A stretch of DNA of 64,000 bases from Oscillospiraceae bacterium (GCA_015068975.1 SVJM01000009.1:1-64000); one strand, 5' to 3'. Positions 14,699 to 24,776 are shown, numbered from the stretch's first letter. A program made the numbers and translations. Notes: generated by a model from the sequence alone, not told the origin.

Positions 14699-17695
14699 CT
14701 ACACAATTTCAAGTGAAACACCATATACCCCAAGATGCATAAGATTGTATGAGTTTGTCCAATCCTTTGAGTCCACATCAGCCCAGTTGTACCAGTCAGG
14801 CTCATCATAATGTCCCACAAACTGAGCCGGTGACTGAAGCCCCACTTCACCTCTCGGATTGTGTGATGGTCCTAAAAGATTTCTCAAAGTAGTATAGAAT
14901 TTGAGCTCGATTCTGTTCTTTCCATTCTTAAGATGTGATGTTATATCAAGTGTATAGGGCTCCCAGCTGAGCTCTCCGGCATTTTTGCCATTTACAATAA
15001 CCTCACACATCTCAAAATGTGCCGTACCAATCTTTAGGGAAACAGTTTTAGCTAAATCTTGCTCTGATATTTCCACATCCTTAGAAAGAGAAATACTTCC
15101 TGCATAGAATGGATATCCCGATGATGTAATATCGCCAAAGCATGATCCTTTCTTTGAAGAAGAAAGTACAAAATCCTTACTGAGCTTTACATCACCATTG
15201 AATCTTGAATTCTCTACATTGGAATCCACAGAGAAGTCACCTGTAACATAGATGCTTTCAAGCTCTACCTTTGGCTTGGTCATAAACAAATCAAACAGAT
15301 TCATTTCTCTTGGAGCAGGACAGAAGAACTCTCGTTTTATAATGATTTCATTGTCGCCCTTCTGACAGGTACCAAGATTTATAGTTTTGAATCCTTTTGA
15401 AAAATAATATCCTGTCACTGTATTATCAATCTTTTTTCCGTTTAAATAAAACTCCTGTTGTTCGGGTTTTTCAACTGCAAGAGTGAGATTGTCAATTTGG
15501 TCATCGGCTTGGAAATTATACTTAAGATATATCTCTCCTTTATATTCTTCAGAAGCAAGGATTGACTGAATGGCAAGGATAGTATATTCCTTTGAATATT
15601 CCTTACCATCCTTTGAAAAACGGGCAAACTCAAGATTTATAACATTGTCATTATAGCTTGTTATATCCCATTTGCCATCTATGTCTATAACTGTTTTTCT
15701 TTTGGAATATGTTTTTAATTCACAAGTCTTTCCGGCTTCAAGCTCAATCATAACAGACTGTGCTCCCATAAGATGACATTCCACATATGTATTATTATCT
15801 GAATATTTTACAGGATATAAAGATATTTCTCCTGTTGTTGCATCATATACCCTGGCTGTATACTCTCCGTTGATTTCCATATGTACTGTGTTTTCGCGTG
15901 AACAGTTGTCATTGAGTATAAAGAAGTATTTCTTGTCATCGTCACATCTGTAATTAACAAGAATATCCTCTGTAGCCTCTCCCATAAGCCTGTATCCTCT
16001 GTCTGAATCAAGCATGGATATAAGCTGCGAAAGTTCTTTTACAAAACAAGTATTTTTCATAGAAAGAATTTTTGACTGCAATGTATCATCATATGTACCG
16101 TCAATTCTATCAGGGACATTTCCCAATACTATCAGCTTACCGCCGTTAAATGTATACTCTTGAAGTTTGCAGAGAAGATCTGCTGACACCACCTCAAGAT
16201 ACGGAAGCACAACAGTGGTATAAGACATTTTGCCTATTATAAACTTATCCCCTTCCACCTTACCATCCTCAAGAATGGTAAGAAGATCACCAAAATGAAA
16301 ATAATTTTGTGTAGCAATAAGATCAGTGGTGAGCTTATACAATTTGAAATCATATCTGTCTATTGTATGTGTAGGATAAAGATCTGCACTATATGTAATT
16401 TCACTTCTGTTATGTGCTCCCTGTTTGATACAGTATGCCGTCTCAAGAGGATGTATTACAAGCAAGTCGGAAACAGGCTTTCCCTTGCTTACAAAAGCAG
16501 AGGTTCTTGCCACACAGTCTGTCATTACCTTGTATTTGCTCCAGTAAGGCTGATAATAATTAATATGCGGCGGATAAAATCTTTTTCTGAAGCCGTTAAG
16601 AGAATAAAATACTGCATGTGCACATCTGTGATTTATACCAAGTGCGGCAAAATGATCAAAATAATACTTCTGATCACGAAAAGATACACTTTCTGTGGAG
16701 CATCCGTAAAGCTCTGCAAGGATATCTTCTTTTCCTGCCTGATATGCCGCAGATACACACTGAAGGGGAGTTGTGTATTTTGGAAACCAGAGTCTTTCAT
16801 CCTTGTAGTTCTTAATCTCATCGGTTTTTTTGTTTGCGTAGACTTTGAGTACATCTATACCCGGAGTATCAAAATACTTATAATATGGCATATTTGCAGT
16901 AGCATCCTCGATCTGTGACTTAAGAGTGTCCTCTCCCATAAGATGACCGGAAAATCCTATACCGTTTTTGTCGCACCATTGTCTTATCTGCTTAAAATAG
17001 TTTTCTCCCATAAGATCACGGAGAAGAGTCCAGAAATCATATCTCAATTTCTTGTAATCTCCGGTATTCACATAAAGCATATGGACATTTTTGCAGATAT
17101 CATATCCGTATTTTTCCATAAAAAGTTCTGGTAATTCCTTAAACCATGGAATATGATATGAATCATATCTGGGCTCATCAACCCATATAGAACGGATAGT
17201 TTTTCCGAATTCGTGAGAATACTTCATCCATGCATCCTGATAAGAACGCTTTATGTATCTTTTCACCGCATCCTTACCAAACATATTAAGACTTCCTTCT
17301 ATCAGACGGAATACATAATTTATCCCCTCGTATGATGCTATAAGCTCTTCGTCCGAAAGGATTTCTTCTGTATCTTTTTTGCATTCTATAACACCAAGAG
17401 TTTCTTCCTTTGAAAGTCCTACACAAGCCTTGGGCATATATGCCGCCTGAAGCACAATCTGAAGTCCTACTTCTTTTGCTTTGTTTATGATAACATCCAT
17501 TTTGTGCATAAAATCCTCACCGGGATAGTCACTTTTAAGTCCGTTATATGTTCTTGCTATTACACAACCAAAGCCCTTGTCCTTCATTTCCTCAATCTGG
17601 AATTCAAGCTCTTTGTCATCCAGTTCATCGTTTAACATCCAGAGATCACAACCTCTGTATTTCTGTAAAGGTTGTTTAAAATTATTATCGCTCAT
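14699..17695 (-). CDS. Large cytoplasmic glycoside hydrolase, alpha-L-rhamnosidase (GH106)-like
   Basis: A 998-aa protein with no signal peptide. The N-terminal two thirds look like a TIM-barrel glycosidase: conserved-looking stretches include DLWMLNDELDDKELEF, SIWVDEPRYDSY (acidic pair near residue 177) and GFSGHLMGEDTL. The C-terminal part contains beta-sandwich sugar-binding domains like those of GH2/GH106 enzymes (CEVIVNGKNAGELSWEPYTLDIT). Assignment to GH106 or a relative is by overall resemblance only. GGAGGAAGG precedes the ATG. It lies downstream of the isomerase gene in the same orientation, so rhamnoside- or arabinoside-containing oligosaccharides are plausible substrates. Confidence 0.62.
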   Translation of the reverse strand: MSDNNFKQPLQKYRGCDLWMLNDELDDKELEFQIEEMKDKGFGCVIARTYNGLKSDYPGEDFMHKMDVIINKAKEVGLQIVLQAAYMPKACVGLSKEETLGVIECKKDTEEILSDEELIASYEGINYVFRLIEGSLNMFGKDAVKRYIKRSYQDAWMKYSHEFGKTIRSIWVDEPRYDSYHIPWFKELPELFMEKYGYDICKNVHMLYVNTGDYKKLRYDFWTLLRDLMGENYFKQIRQWCDKNGIGFSGHLMGEDTLKSQIEDATANMPYYKYFDTPGIDVLKVYANKKTDEIKNYKDERLWFPKYTTPLQCVSAAYQAGKEDILAELYGCSTESVSFRDQKYYFDHFAALGINHRCAHAVFYSLNGFRKRFYPPHINYYQPYWSKYKVMTDCVARTSAFVSKGKPVSDLLVIHPLETAYCIKQGAHNRSEITYSADLYPTHTIDRYDFKLYKLTTDLIATQNYFHFGDLLTILEDGKVEGDKFIIGKMSYTTVVLPYLEVVSADLLCKLQEYTFNGGKLIVLGNVPDRIDGTYDDTLQSKILSMKNTCFVKELSQLISMLDSDRGYRLMGEATEDILVNYRCDDDKKYFFILNDNCSRENTVHMEINGEYTARVYDATTGEISLYPVKYSDNNTYVECHLMGAQSVMIELEAGKTCELKTYSKRKTVIDIDGKWDITSYNDNVINLEFARFSKDGKEYSKEYTILAIQSILASEEYKGEIYLKYNFQADDQIDNLTLAVEKPEQQEFYLNGKKIDNTVTGYYFSKGFKTINLGTCQKGDNEIIIKREFFCPAPREMNLFDLFMTKPKVELESIYVTGDFSVDSNVENSRFNGDVKLSKDFVLSSSKKGSCFGDITSSGYPFYAGSISLSKDVEISEQDLAKTVSLKIGTAHFEMCEVIVNGKNAGELSWEPYTLDITSHLKNGKNRIELKFYTTLRNLLGPSHNPRGEVGLQSPAQFVGHYDEPDWYNWADVDSKDWTNSYNLMHLGVYGVSLEIV

Positions 17696-17718
17696 AACCT
17701 TCCTCCAAAAACTTCAAC

Positions 17719-17746
17719 AGGAAGATGCCAAAAACAGCATCTTCCT
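17719..17746 (-). terminator. Intercistronic hairpin between isomerase and hydrolase genes
   Basis: A perfect 10-bp stem (AGGAAGATGC with its complement) and an 8-base loop between the isomerase stop and the hydrolase start. No long T-run follows, so it may be a partial terminator or an mRNA-stabilising hairpin that sets unequal expression of the two genes. Confidence 0.5.
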
Positions 17747-17756
17747 TTGCAATTCA

Positions 17757-19202
17757 TTATTTCACAACAACACATTCAATGTCAAGTATCTTTGCAATTT
17801 TCTGAAGCTCATCAGCATGATGTCCGATACCCAATGCATAGTGATGAGTTGGTCCTTCCATAACCCATTTTTTGATAAATTCCTTTGTAGTAGGCTCAAA
17901 GAATCCCCTTGTATTGGTATTTCCTGTCGGTGGGATAGGTCCTTTTTTGCTAAGTCCCTCTCCTACAACGAATTTAAACTTACCATCTGCCTTCTGTGTA
18001 ATACCAAGCATTGTAATAGGACCTTCCTTAAGCTTAAATTCTACAGAAGCACCACTACCCGGCTTTCCGTGGAATTTGGTAAGGCTTCGAAGTATTGGCT
18101 TACCGTCTGCAATTCTTAAGTGATGGGGTCCGTCATGACCTACAAGGATAAAGTCTTCTTCAAAGTCAAAGGGATGGAATTCTGCAAAGCTTCCCCCAAT
18201 ATCAAGTCTGTCCATAATAAGCATAGCGATACAGGTCTTAAGGTCAAACTCACCACACATAGGGATACCCTGTGCATTAAGGATAGAGTTACCCACTATA
18301 AAGGATGTGGCAACCTCTCTCTGAATGGTATTTTCTCTTCCTTCATAGTAGTAGGCAAGACCTGTAAGATTGTACTTTTCGATAAATTTATCAAGAGCAC
18401 AGGCACCTTTTGCGGCTCTGTGAAGATCTGCATCTGTCAGCTTCATTGTAACAGGGTCGCTCTTTGGATCAGGCATATCAAATTCCTTTTTGATAATCTC
18501 TGATTTAGCGGCGATTTCTTCTTCTGTTACAGATTCATATACTTCTACAACATCTTCAATTTCAAGAAGAGGTACATGTACGCCGAATGCTGCTGATACA
18601 GCTGTAGGATCAGCATGCATATCGTACATCGCTTCAAGCACGTGTCCCATAAGTCCCATTCTTGCACCCTTAAGGGAATTAAGTACCTTTGCAATGTTGC
18701 ACCATTTAGCTACTTCTTTCTTTGCTTCTTCGTCATCATAGAGGGTTCCTATAATAACGTCGTTTACTTCTCTGCCCATTCTTATTGCAACACCTGTAAA
18801 CTCAGGTACAGAACAGATATTGTCATTTTCGAGCTGCATAAATGTACAAGCCTTTGTGTAGTCCATTGCCTTTCTTGGCTGAAGAGCAATAAGGACAATA
18901 GGCTTGTTTGTTTCTCTTACAATTGGAGCAAATACTGAGCTTGTGGCATAAGTAACCATATTACAGAAGAGAACATCCACATCTGCCCCGTTGATAGCCT
19001 TTGCACATTGAAATGCCTTTTCGCTTGAATCCACCATACCAAAGTCTACAACTTCCACATCATTATCCTTTGTCATTTGGCAAAAATCATTGTGATACTT
19101 CATAATGTTATCAAGCAAGCCTTCGAACTGATCCCAGTATGTGGCATGTGCCACAGCAAAAATACCAATCTTAGCTGTTCTTTTGTTTTTTCTCTCAATC
19201 AT
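17757..19202 (-). CDS. L-arabinose/L-fucose isomerase family protein
   Basis: An aldose-ketose isomerase of 481 aa. The fold family is recognised from the N-terminal sugar-binding region (FAVAHATYWDQFEGL), the central glutamate-containing segments (AYYYEGRENTIQREVATS and MCGEFDLKT) and the C-terminal GPTHHYALGIGHH, which corresponds to the metal-binding histidine region of AraA. Substrate preference among arabinose, fucose and related sugars cannot be decided. The start is ATG 19202, with GAAGGAGA at proper spacing; an upstream in-frame ATG at 19235 has no ribosome site. Transcribed from the palindromic divergent promoter shared with AraC. Confidence 0.85.
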   Translation of the reverse strand: MIERKNKRTAKIGIFAVAHATYWDQFEGLLDNIMKYHNDFCQMTKDNDVEVVDFGMVDSSEKAFQCAKAINGADVDVLFCNMVTYATSSVFAPIVRETNKPIVLIALQPRKAMDYTKACTFMQLENDNICSVPEFTGVAIRMGREVNDVIIGTLYDDEEAKKEVAKWCNIAKVLNSLKGARMGLMGHVLEAMYDMHADPTAVSAAFGVHVPLLEIEDVVEVYESVTEEEIAAKSEIIKKEFDMPDPKSDPVTMKLTDADLHRAAKGACALDKFIEKYNLTGLAYYYEGRENTIQREVATSFIVGNSILNAQGIPMCGEFDLKTCIAMLIMDRLDIGGSFAEFHPFDFEEDFILVGHDGPHHLRIADGKPILRSLTKFHGKPGSGASVEFKLKEGPITMLGITQKADGKFKFVVGEGLSKKGPIPPTGNTNTRGFFEPTTKEFIKKWVMEGPTHHYALGIGHHADELQKIAKILDIECVVVK

Positions 19203-19238
19203 TTCACTATCTCCTTCAAAAAAATTGTTGATCATACC

Positions 19239-19270
19239 TTGATTATAATAAGATAAGATGATATAATCAA
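19239..19270. promoter_or_regulatory. Symmetric divergent promoter shared by isomerase and AraC genes
   Basis: The perfect 9-bp inverted repeat TTGATTATA/TATAATCAA with a 14-bp centre reads as TTGATT-17 bp-TATAAT on both strands. Plus strand: -35 at 19239-19244, -10 at 19262-19267, towards AraC. Minus strand: -35 at 19265-19270, -10 at 19242-19247, towards the isomerase. The two promoters occupy the same DNA, so polymerase can use only one at a time. Confidence 0.75.
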
Positions 19271-19319
19271 CATATGAAATAAACTTATTTTTGGTAAAAA
19301 TAAAGATTTAGGTGATGAA

Positions 19320-20201
19320 ATGAGATTTGACGAAATACATCCATTTGTAAGATATGCAAGAATATTTGATGAAAGTGCTGTCCCTGATGATACCACTCTT
19401 ATACCAAGGGATGCAAGACTCTTTTATTGCTATGAAGGTGAAGTAGCGATAGAAATCGGAGACTTTGCCTGTGAGCTTACTAAAGGAAGCCTGCTTATCA
19501 TCAAACCGGGCTTAGCTTACAAATATCAAATGAACTTAAATACACATTTTAAGATAATCGGGATAAACTTTGATTTCACATATGAATACTCCCACCTTAC
19601 AAGACCAATAGACATTATGAGTATACACAGCTACAATCCCGATGAGATTGTGGGAAATGTATGCTTTGATGATGCGCCCGAGCTTAATTCATATCTGTAT
19701 ATTCCCAGCATCATTCCCATAGAAAGCAAGCTTTTGAAAATCGAAAAGGAATACAGAACCAGAACCCTGTATTATAATGCAAAAATATCAGGAATACTTA
19801 CAGATGTGATTACAAAGGCATTAAGAACAGTTACCTTTGCAAATACAAAGGATGACAATGACACAAGCTTGATTATGAATGTAATCGACTATATACATAA
19901 GCATTTCAATGAAAAAATCACAAACGAACATATTGCATCGAGATTTAACTTTCATCCCAATTACTTAAATACTCTTATCAAAAAAACAACAGGTATGTCT
20001 CTTCATCAGTATGTACTTGGAATAAGAATTTCAAACGCAGTAAGTCTTCTGGAAACCACAAGCAAATCCGTGGGAGAAATATCAACCCTTACCGGATTTG
20101 ACGAAATAGCCAACTTCTCAAAGCATTTCAAAAAAGTAACAGGTGTAAACCCATCCAACTACAGGAAAATAAATAACATCTCAAAAAGTGAATTATTCTG
20201 A
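19320..20201 (+). CDS. AraC family transcriptional regulator
   Basis: A 293-aa regulator. The N-terminal beta-rich sensor domain (residues about 1-150) ends in the family-typical FKIIGINFDF strand. The C-terminal AraC DNA-binding domain is at about residues 190-290 (NEHIASRFNFHPNYLNTLIKK and VGEISTLTGFDEIANFSKHFKK). It probably responds to a pentose or deoxyhexose and controls the divergent isomerase-hydrolase operon. The AGGTGATGAA ribosome site precedes the ATG. A strong bidirectional terminator follows. Confidence 0.9.
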   Translation: MRFDEIHPFVRYARIFDESAVPDDTTLIPRDARLFYCYEGEVAIEIGDFACELTKGSLLIIKPGLAYKYQMNLNTHFKIIGINFDFTYEYSHLTRPIDIMSIHSYNPDEIVGNVCFDDAPELNSYLYIPSIIPIESKLLKIEKEYRTRTLYYNAKISGILTDVITKALRTVTFANTKDDNDTSLIMNVIDYIHKHFNEKITNEHIASRFNFHPNYLNTLIKKTTGMSLHQYVLGIRISNAVSLLETTSKSVGEISTLTGFDEIANFSKHFKKVTGVNPSNYRKINNISKSELF

Positions 20202-20207
20202 CAAAAA

Positions 20208-20262
20208 AACGGGTTGTCTCAATAAGTGTATAACTTACCGAGGCAACCCGTTATATTTTTTT
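20208..20262. terminator. Bidirectional terminator between AraC and the sugar kinase gene
   Basis: AACGGGTTGTCTC pairs with GAGGCAACCCGTT with one bulge. It is flanked by an A-run on the left and a T-run on the right, so it works for both convergent genes. Confidence 0.88.
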
Positions 20263-20274
20263 CAAAAACAAGAA

Positions 20275-21300
20275 CTATCTCTGTACTCTACCAGAACCGT
20301 CTCCGCCCATCAAAGCTTCAACTTCCTTAACAGATACACGGTTGAAGTCACCTTCAATTGAATGTTTAAGACATGAAGCAGCAACTGCAAATTCTATTGA
20401 ATCCTGGTTTGAATATCCTGCCAAAAGTGCATAGATAAGACCGCCACCAAATGAATCTCCACCGCCTACTCTGTCTACAATCTGGATGTTGTACTTTTTG
20501 GACTTAAAGAAGTCTTTGCCATCATAGAGAAGAGCAGCCCAGTTATTAACTGATGCAGAGATACTTTCTCTAAGTGTGATTGCAACCATCTTTACACCGA
20601 ACTTTTCTACAAGCTGCTTTGCAACATCCTTGTAGCCTTCGTCACTTAATTCTCCACCTGTGATGTTTGTAGCACTTGCTTTGATACCGAATACTTTTTC
20701 AGCATCTTCTTCATTAGCAATAAGTACATCTACATATGGCATAAGCTCTGACATTACCTTGCCTGCTTTTTCACTTGTCCAGAGTTTCTTTCTGAAGTTA
20801 AGGTCACAGCTTACTTTAACGCCCATTTCTTTTGCTTTTTTACAAGCCATAAGACAGTTTGCTGCAGATGCATCAGAAAGAGCAGGAGTGATGCCTGTCC
20901 AGTGGAACCATTCTGCACCTTCAAAGATTTCTTCCCAGTTAAAGTCATCAGCTGATGCCAAAGCAATCGCTGAGTTTGCTCTGTCATAAAGAACTGTTGA
21001 TGCTCTCTGTGAAGCACCCTTCTCTACAAAATAAACACCGATTCTGTCTCCGCCTCTTGCAATGTGCTTTGTGCATACGTTCATTGCTCTGAGTTCGGAA
21101 ATACATTTATCTCCCCATGCATTATCAGGAAGCTTTGTAACGAAGCATCCCTGCATACCGTAGTTTGATACAGAAACAGCAACATTTGCTTCTCCACCGC
21201 CGAATTCTACTTCCAAAGACTTGGCCTGTGAAATTCTCTGATATGAAGGTGTCTGCAAACGAAGCATAATTTCACCGAAAGTTACTACTTTTTTTGACAT
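20275..21300 (-). CDS. kdgK: PfkB family sugar kinase, probable 2-keto-3-deoxygluconate kinase
   Basis: A 341-aa ribokinase-fold kinase that would phosphorylate 2-keto-3-deoxygluconate from pectin or hexuronate breakdown. The PfkB signatures are present: GGGEANVAV near residue 34 and DRVGGGDSFGGG near residue 290, containing the catalytic aspartate and the anion hole. EVEFGGGEANVAVSVSNYG and DLNFRKKLW are typical of the KDG kinase group. No aldolase or uronate gene is adjacent, so the substrate is inferred from sequence resemblance only. GGAGGAATT precedes the ATG. Confidence 0.8.
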   Translation of the reverse strand: MSKKVVTFGEIMLRLQTPSYQRISQAKSLEVEFGGGEANVAVSVSNYGMQGCFVTKLPDNAWGDKCISELRAMNVCTKHIARGGDRIGVYFVEKGASQRASTVLYDRANSAIALASADDFNWEEIFEGAEWFHWTGITPALSDASAANCLMACKKAKEMGVKVSCDLNFRKKLWTSEKAGKVMSELMPYVDVLIANEEDAEKVFGIKASATNITGGELSDEGYKDVAKQLVEKFGVKMVAITLRESISASVNNWAALLYDGKDFFKSKKYNIQIVDRVGGGDSFGGGLIYALLAGYSNQDSIEFAVAASCLKHSIEGDFNRVSVKEVEALMGGDGSGRVQR

Positions 21301-21362
21301 AATAATTCCTCCTATTGTCTTATATGTTTAGATAGAATAAATATATTTAAGTTAAGAATACC

Positions 21363-22844
21363 TTAACCATGGTACAATTTCTTGGAATGATACACACTCT
21401 CACAAGTAAGATTTACACCCAGCTTTTTGAAAGTGGACATATCATTTGACGAAAGTATAACACTTGAATGAGCCTCAAGCCCCTTAAGATGTGAAAGCAT
21501 GGAAAACGCCTTCTTTGCATCTTCACTCATTGTAGCACTCATGGAAAGTGCAATAAGTGCTTCATCAATATGAAGTCTTGGATTTTTGTTGCCAAGATTA
21601 TTTACTTTAAGATTCTGAATTGGCTCAATAATCTCAGGTGGGATAAGATATTTCTCTTCTTCTACACCTGCAAGCTCCTTAAGTACATTGAGAATACAAG
21701 CAGCAGATGCACCAAGAAGCGATGATGTCTTACCTGTGATAAGCTTACCATCAGGAAGCTCCATACATGTAGCAGGCTCTCCTGTCTTCTCTGCCTTATC
21801 AAGTGCACCCTTAACCACAGGTCTGTCCTCTGTAGAAATCCCTGCCTGTTTCATAACAAGCTCAATTTTATAAACAGAATCCTTGGTTGCAATACCTTTT
21901 TTGCAATCGCAGAGGGTATTGTAATATCTCCTGATAATTTCTTTTTTCGACGCATTCTTACAGATTTCATCATCTATAATGCAGTTACCTGCCATATTTA
22001 CACCCATATCCGTAGGTGACTTATATGGACTTTGTCCCAGGATCTTCTCAAACATAGCATTAAGAACCGGGAACACCTCTATATCTCTGTTGTAATTTAC
22101 TGCTGTTTCACCATAAGCTTCAAGGTGAAATGGGTCGATCATATTCACATCATTAAGATCTGCAGTGGCAGATTCATATGCAAGGTTAACAGGGTGCTTC
22201 AAAGGAAGATTCCACACAGGGAATGTCTCAAACTTGGCATATCCTGCCTTAATACCCCTTTTGTGCTCATGATAAAGCTGTGAAAGACATGTAGCCATCT
22301 TTCCGCTTCCCGGTCCCGGAGCTGTAACCACAACCAGTGGTTTTGATGTGATGATGTAATCGTTCTTACCAAAGCCTTCGTCACTTACAATAAGCTCAAG
22401 ATTGGTAGGATAGCCTTCTATCACATAATGTAAGAACACACTAACACCAAGGCTTTCCAGTCTTTTCTTAAAAGCATCTGCAACTATCTGGCCTGAATAC
22501 TGTGTGATAACAACACTTCCCACATACAGTCCTATGGAACGGAAGGTATCAATAAGACGAAGCACCTCAAGATCGTATGAAATACCATAGTCACCACGGA
22601 TTTTGTTTTTTACAATATCGATGGCGCTGATAGAGATCACTATCTCAAGCTCGTCCTTAAGATGCATAAGCATTTTTATCTTGCTGTCAGGCTCAAATCC
22701 CGGAAGGACTCTTGATGCATGAAAATCATCAAAAAGCTTACCGCCCAACTCAAGATACAATTTGCCGTCAAACTGAGAAATTCTCTTCATAATCTGAGCT
22801 GATTGTGTATTTATATATTTTTCATTGTCAAACCCGATTTTCAT
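21363..22844 (-). CDS. DUF1846 (UPF0371) family protein
   Basis: A conserved clostridial and lactobacillar protein of 493 aa with an ATP-binding-like loop (VTAPGPGSGKMATCLSQLYHE, about residues 175-195) and the family start KIGFDNEKYINTQ. Its biochemical function is not established; cytoplasmic. The start is ATG 22844 after CAGGGGGATATT; an in-frame codon at 22880 lies next to the -10 of the promoter and is rejected. Confidence 0.9.
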   Translation of the reverse strand: MKIGFDNEKYINTQSAQIMKRISQFDGKLYLELGGKLFDDFHASRVLPGFEPDSKIKMLMHLKDELEIVISISAIDIVKNKIRGDYGISYDLEVLRLIDTFRSIGLYVGSVVITQYSGQIVADAFKKRLESLGVSVFLHYVIEGYPTNLELIVSDEGFGKNDYIITSKPLVVVTAPGPGSGKMATCLSQLYHEHKRGIKAGYAKFETFPVWNLPLKHPVNLAYESATADLNDVNMIDPFHLEAYGETAVNYNRDIEVFPVLNAMFEKILGQSPYKSPTDMGVNMAGNCIIDDEICKNASKKEIIRRYYNTLCDCKKGIATKDSVYKIELVMKQAGISTEDRPVVKGALDKAEKTGEPATCMELPDGKLITGKTSSLLGASAACILNVLKELAGVEEEKYLIPPEIIEPIQNLKVNNLGNKNPRLHIDEALIALSMSATMSEDAKKAFSMLSHLKGLEAHSSVILSSNDMSTFKKLGVNLTCESVYHSKKLYHG

Positions 22845-22885
22845 AATATCCCCCTGACAATACCTATATACTCCAAACATAATAT

Positions 22886-22914
22886 ATTATATAATAAATC
22901 CTCGCATAATTCAA
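22886..22914 (-). promoter_or_regulatory. Sigma-A promoter of the DUF1846 gene
   Basis: TTGAAT (22909-22914), 17-bp spacer and TATAAT (22886-22891) on the minus strand, giving a leader of about 35 bases. Confidence 0.75.
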
Positions 22915-22949
22915 TACCAAAAAATATAATTTTTTGTGCTTTTGTGCTA

Positions 22950-24776
22950 TTATTTTGTACTTTCAAAATACTTCACTATCTCTTGTGCAGTCTTTTTGTC
23001 AATACCATCAACATTCATAAGCTGATCAAGGGTAGCATTTTTTATCTTTGATACACTCTTAAAATAATCCAGAAGAAGTCTCCGCTTCTTCTCTCCTACG
23101 CCTTTGATATCAAGCAGTGATGAATGAAGCATCTCTTTTTCTTTGATATTTCTGTAGTGATTTATTGCACGTCTGTGCATTTCATCCTGAATCCTTATTA
23201 CCAGCATAAATGCTTCTTCCTCATCTGAGAAATCAAGGAGATTTCCATCCGAATCCATCACTGTACGGGTATTGTGCTTATCGTCTTTTACAATGCCGTA
23301 CACAGGAATATGAATGTTCATTTCATTCATGGCATCTATAACTGCATTTATCTGCCCAAGTCCACCATCTGCAAAAATCACATCAGGAGCTTCTCCGAAA
23401 CCTTTGTCGCCAATATGAGAAAGTCTTCTCTTAATTACCTCTCTCATAGAGCCATAATCATCCTGACATGTAACAGTCTTTATATTGAAGCTTCTGTAGT
23501 GCTTATTTGATGGCTTTGCATCAATAAATGTAACCATCTCGCCAACCATCGCCTCGCCCTGATATCCTGACATATCGTAGGCTTCTATAATATGCGGGTA
23601 AGTTTTCAGACCAAGGACCTTTTTTAAGCCTGAGAGTGCGTGGTTTTTGAATTTAATATCCTTAAGTATCTTAAGCTCTCTGTTTTCCAGTTCTTTTCTT
23701 GCATTAAGCCTGATCATATTGATGATCTTAAGGTTTTCTCCCTTTTTGGGAGTCTTTATATAAACTCTTCTTCCTCTTTTTTTGGTGAGGAAATCTTCAA
23801 ATATGTCGCCATCTTCTATCTCATGCTGAAGATAGAGGTTATCAGGAACAAAGGATGATTCCTGATAATACTGATTGATAAAATCAGACATTATCTGCGC
23901 TTCATCCATTACAGATGTATTCTCAAAAAAATAGCTTTCTCTTCCGATGATTTTACCGCCTCTTACAAAGAATATCTGTATACATGTGGAATTGTTAAGT
24001 GTATACATACCAATCAGATCCGAATTTGAATCAGTGGTGGAGGTTGCCTTCTGATCCTTTAATATAACATCAATTGAATTAAGTCTGTCACGTATGGTTG
24101 CTGCCTTTTCAAATTCAAATCTCTCTGAGGCTGTCTTCATCTGATGATACAATTCCCCTCTTACCTCATCAGTATTACCGGACAAAAACTCGCAAACCTT
24201 CATTATTCTTTCTCTATATTCCTTTTCGTCTATGTCCCCTTCGCACACACCCATACACTTACCTATATGACGATACAGACAGCTTCTGCCCTTTTTGATA
24301 TCTCTGGGAAACACCTTGTTGCAGCTTCTTATCCCATATATTTCTCTGAAAAAATCCATAAGCTCCTTCAGTGCATATGAGCTCTGATAGGGTCCGAAAT
24401 ATCTGGCTCCGTCCTTTATTACCTTTCTCACAACAGAAATACGGGGATACATTTCATTTAATGTAATTTTTATAAAAGGGTATGTTTTGTCATCCTTCAA
24501 GAGAATATTGTACTTTGGCATATACTCTTTTATAAGATTACATTCAAGCACAAGTGCTTCCATTTCAGAATCAGTGATAATGTATTCAAAATCGTGAACA
24601 TTTGATACCATTGCTTCTACTTTGGGAGTATGCTTTGAATTGTTAAAATACTGGCTTACACGATTTTTAAGCACTTTTGCCTTGCCAACGTAGATTACCT
24701 CCCCTGATTCATTTTTCATAATATAGACTCCGCTTTTTTCAGGAAGGCTCTTTATCTTGTAATCAAAGTCACGCAT
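22950..24776 (-). CDS. uvrC: Excinuclease ABC subunit C
   Basis: The dual-incision nuclease of nucleotide excision repair; 608 aa, full length. An N-terminal GIY-YIG domain (GVYIMKNESGEVIYVGKAK) makes the 3' cut. The UVR motif for UvrB contact is at about residues 205-235 (MKTASERFEFEKAATIRDRL). The RNase H-like 5'-incision domain contains IEAYDMSGYQGEAMVGEMV and DVIFADGGLGQINAV, and two helix-hairpin-helix motifs end the protein. It follows a small unknown gene by 32 bp and is probably co-transcribed with it. Confidence 0.97.
   Translation of the reverse strand: MRDFDYKIKSLPEKSGVYIMKNESGEVIYVGKAKVLKNRVSQYFNNSKHTPKVEAMVSNVHDFEYIITDSEMEALVLECNLIKEYMPKYNILLKDDKTYPFIKITLNEMYPRISVVRKVIKDGARYFGPYQSSYALKELMDFFREIYGIRSCNKVFPRDIKKGRSCLYRHIGKCMGVCEGDIDEKEYRERIMKVCEFLSGNTDEVRGELYHQMKTASERFEFEKAATIRDRLNSIDVILKDQKATSTTDSNSDLIGMYTLNNSTCIQIFFVRGGKIIGRESYFFENTSVMDEAQIMSDFINQYYQESSFVPDNLYLQHEIEDGDIFEDFLTKKRGRRVYIKTPKKGENLKIINMIRLNARKELENRELKILKDIKFKNHALSGLKKVLGLKTYPHIIEAYDMSGYQGEAMVGEMVTFIDAKPSNKHYRSFNIKTVTCQDDYGSMREVIKRRLSHIGDKGFGEAPDVIFADGGLGQINAVIDAMNEMNIHIPVYGIVKDDKHNTRTVMDSDGNLLDFSDEEEAFMLVIRIQDEMHRRAINHYRNIKEKEMLHSSLLDIKGVGEKKRRLLLDYFKSVSKIKNATLDQLMNVDGIDKKTAQEIVKYFESTK

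Noticed and set aside
16295-16918. A 207-codon open frame on the plus strand inside the 998-aa hydrolase
   Set aside because: It has no ribosome site and no recognisable motif, and it is antisense to a continuous conserved coding region.
17719-17746. Riboswitch or T-box in the isomerase-hydrolase gap
   Set aside because: Only a simple 10-bp hairpin is present and the gap is 61 bp. There is no specifier loop or conserved core.
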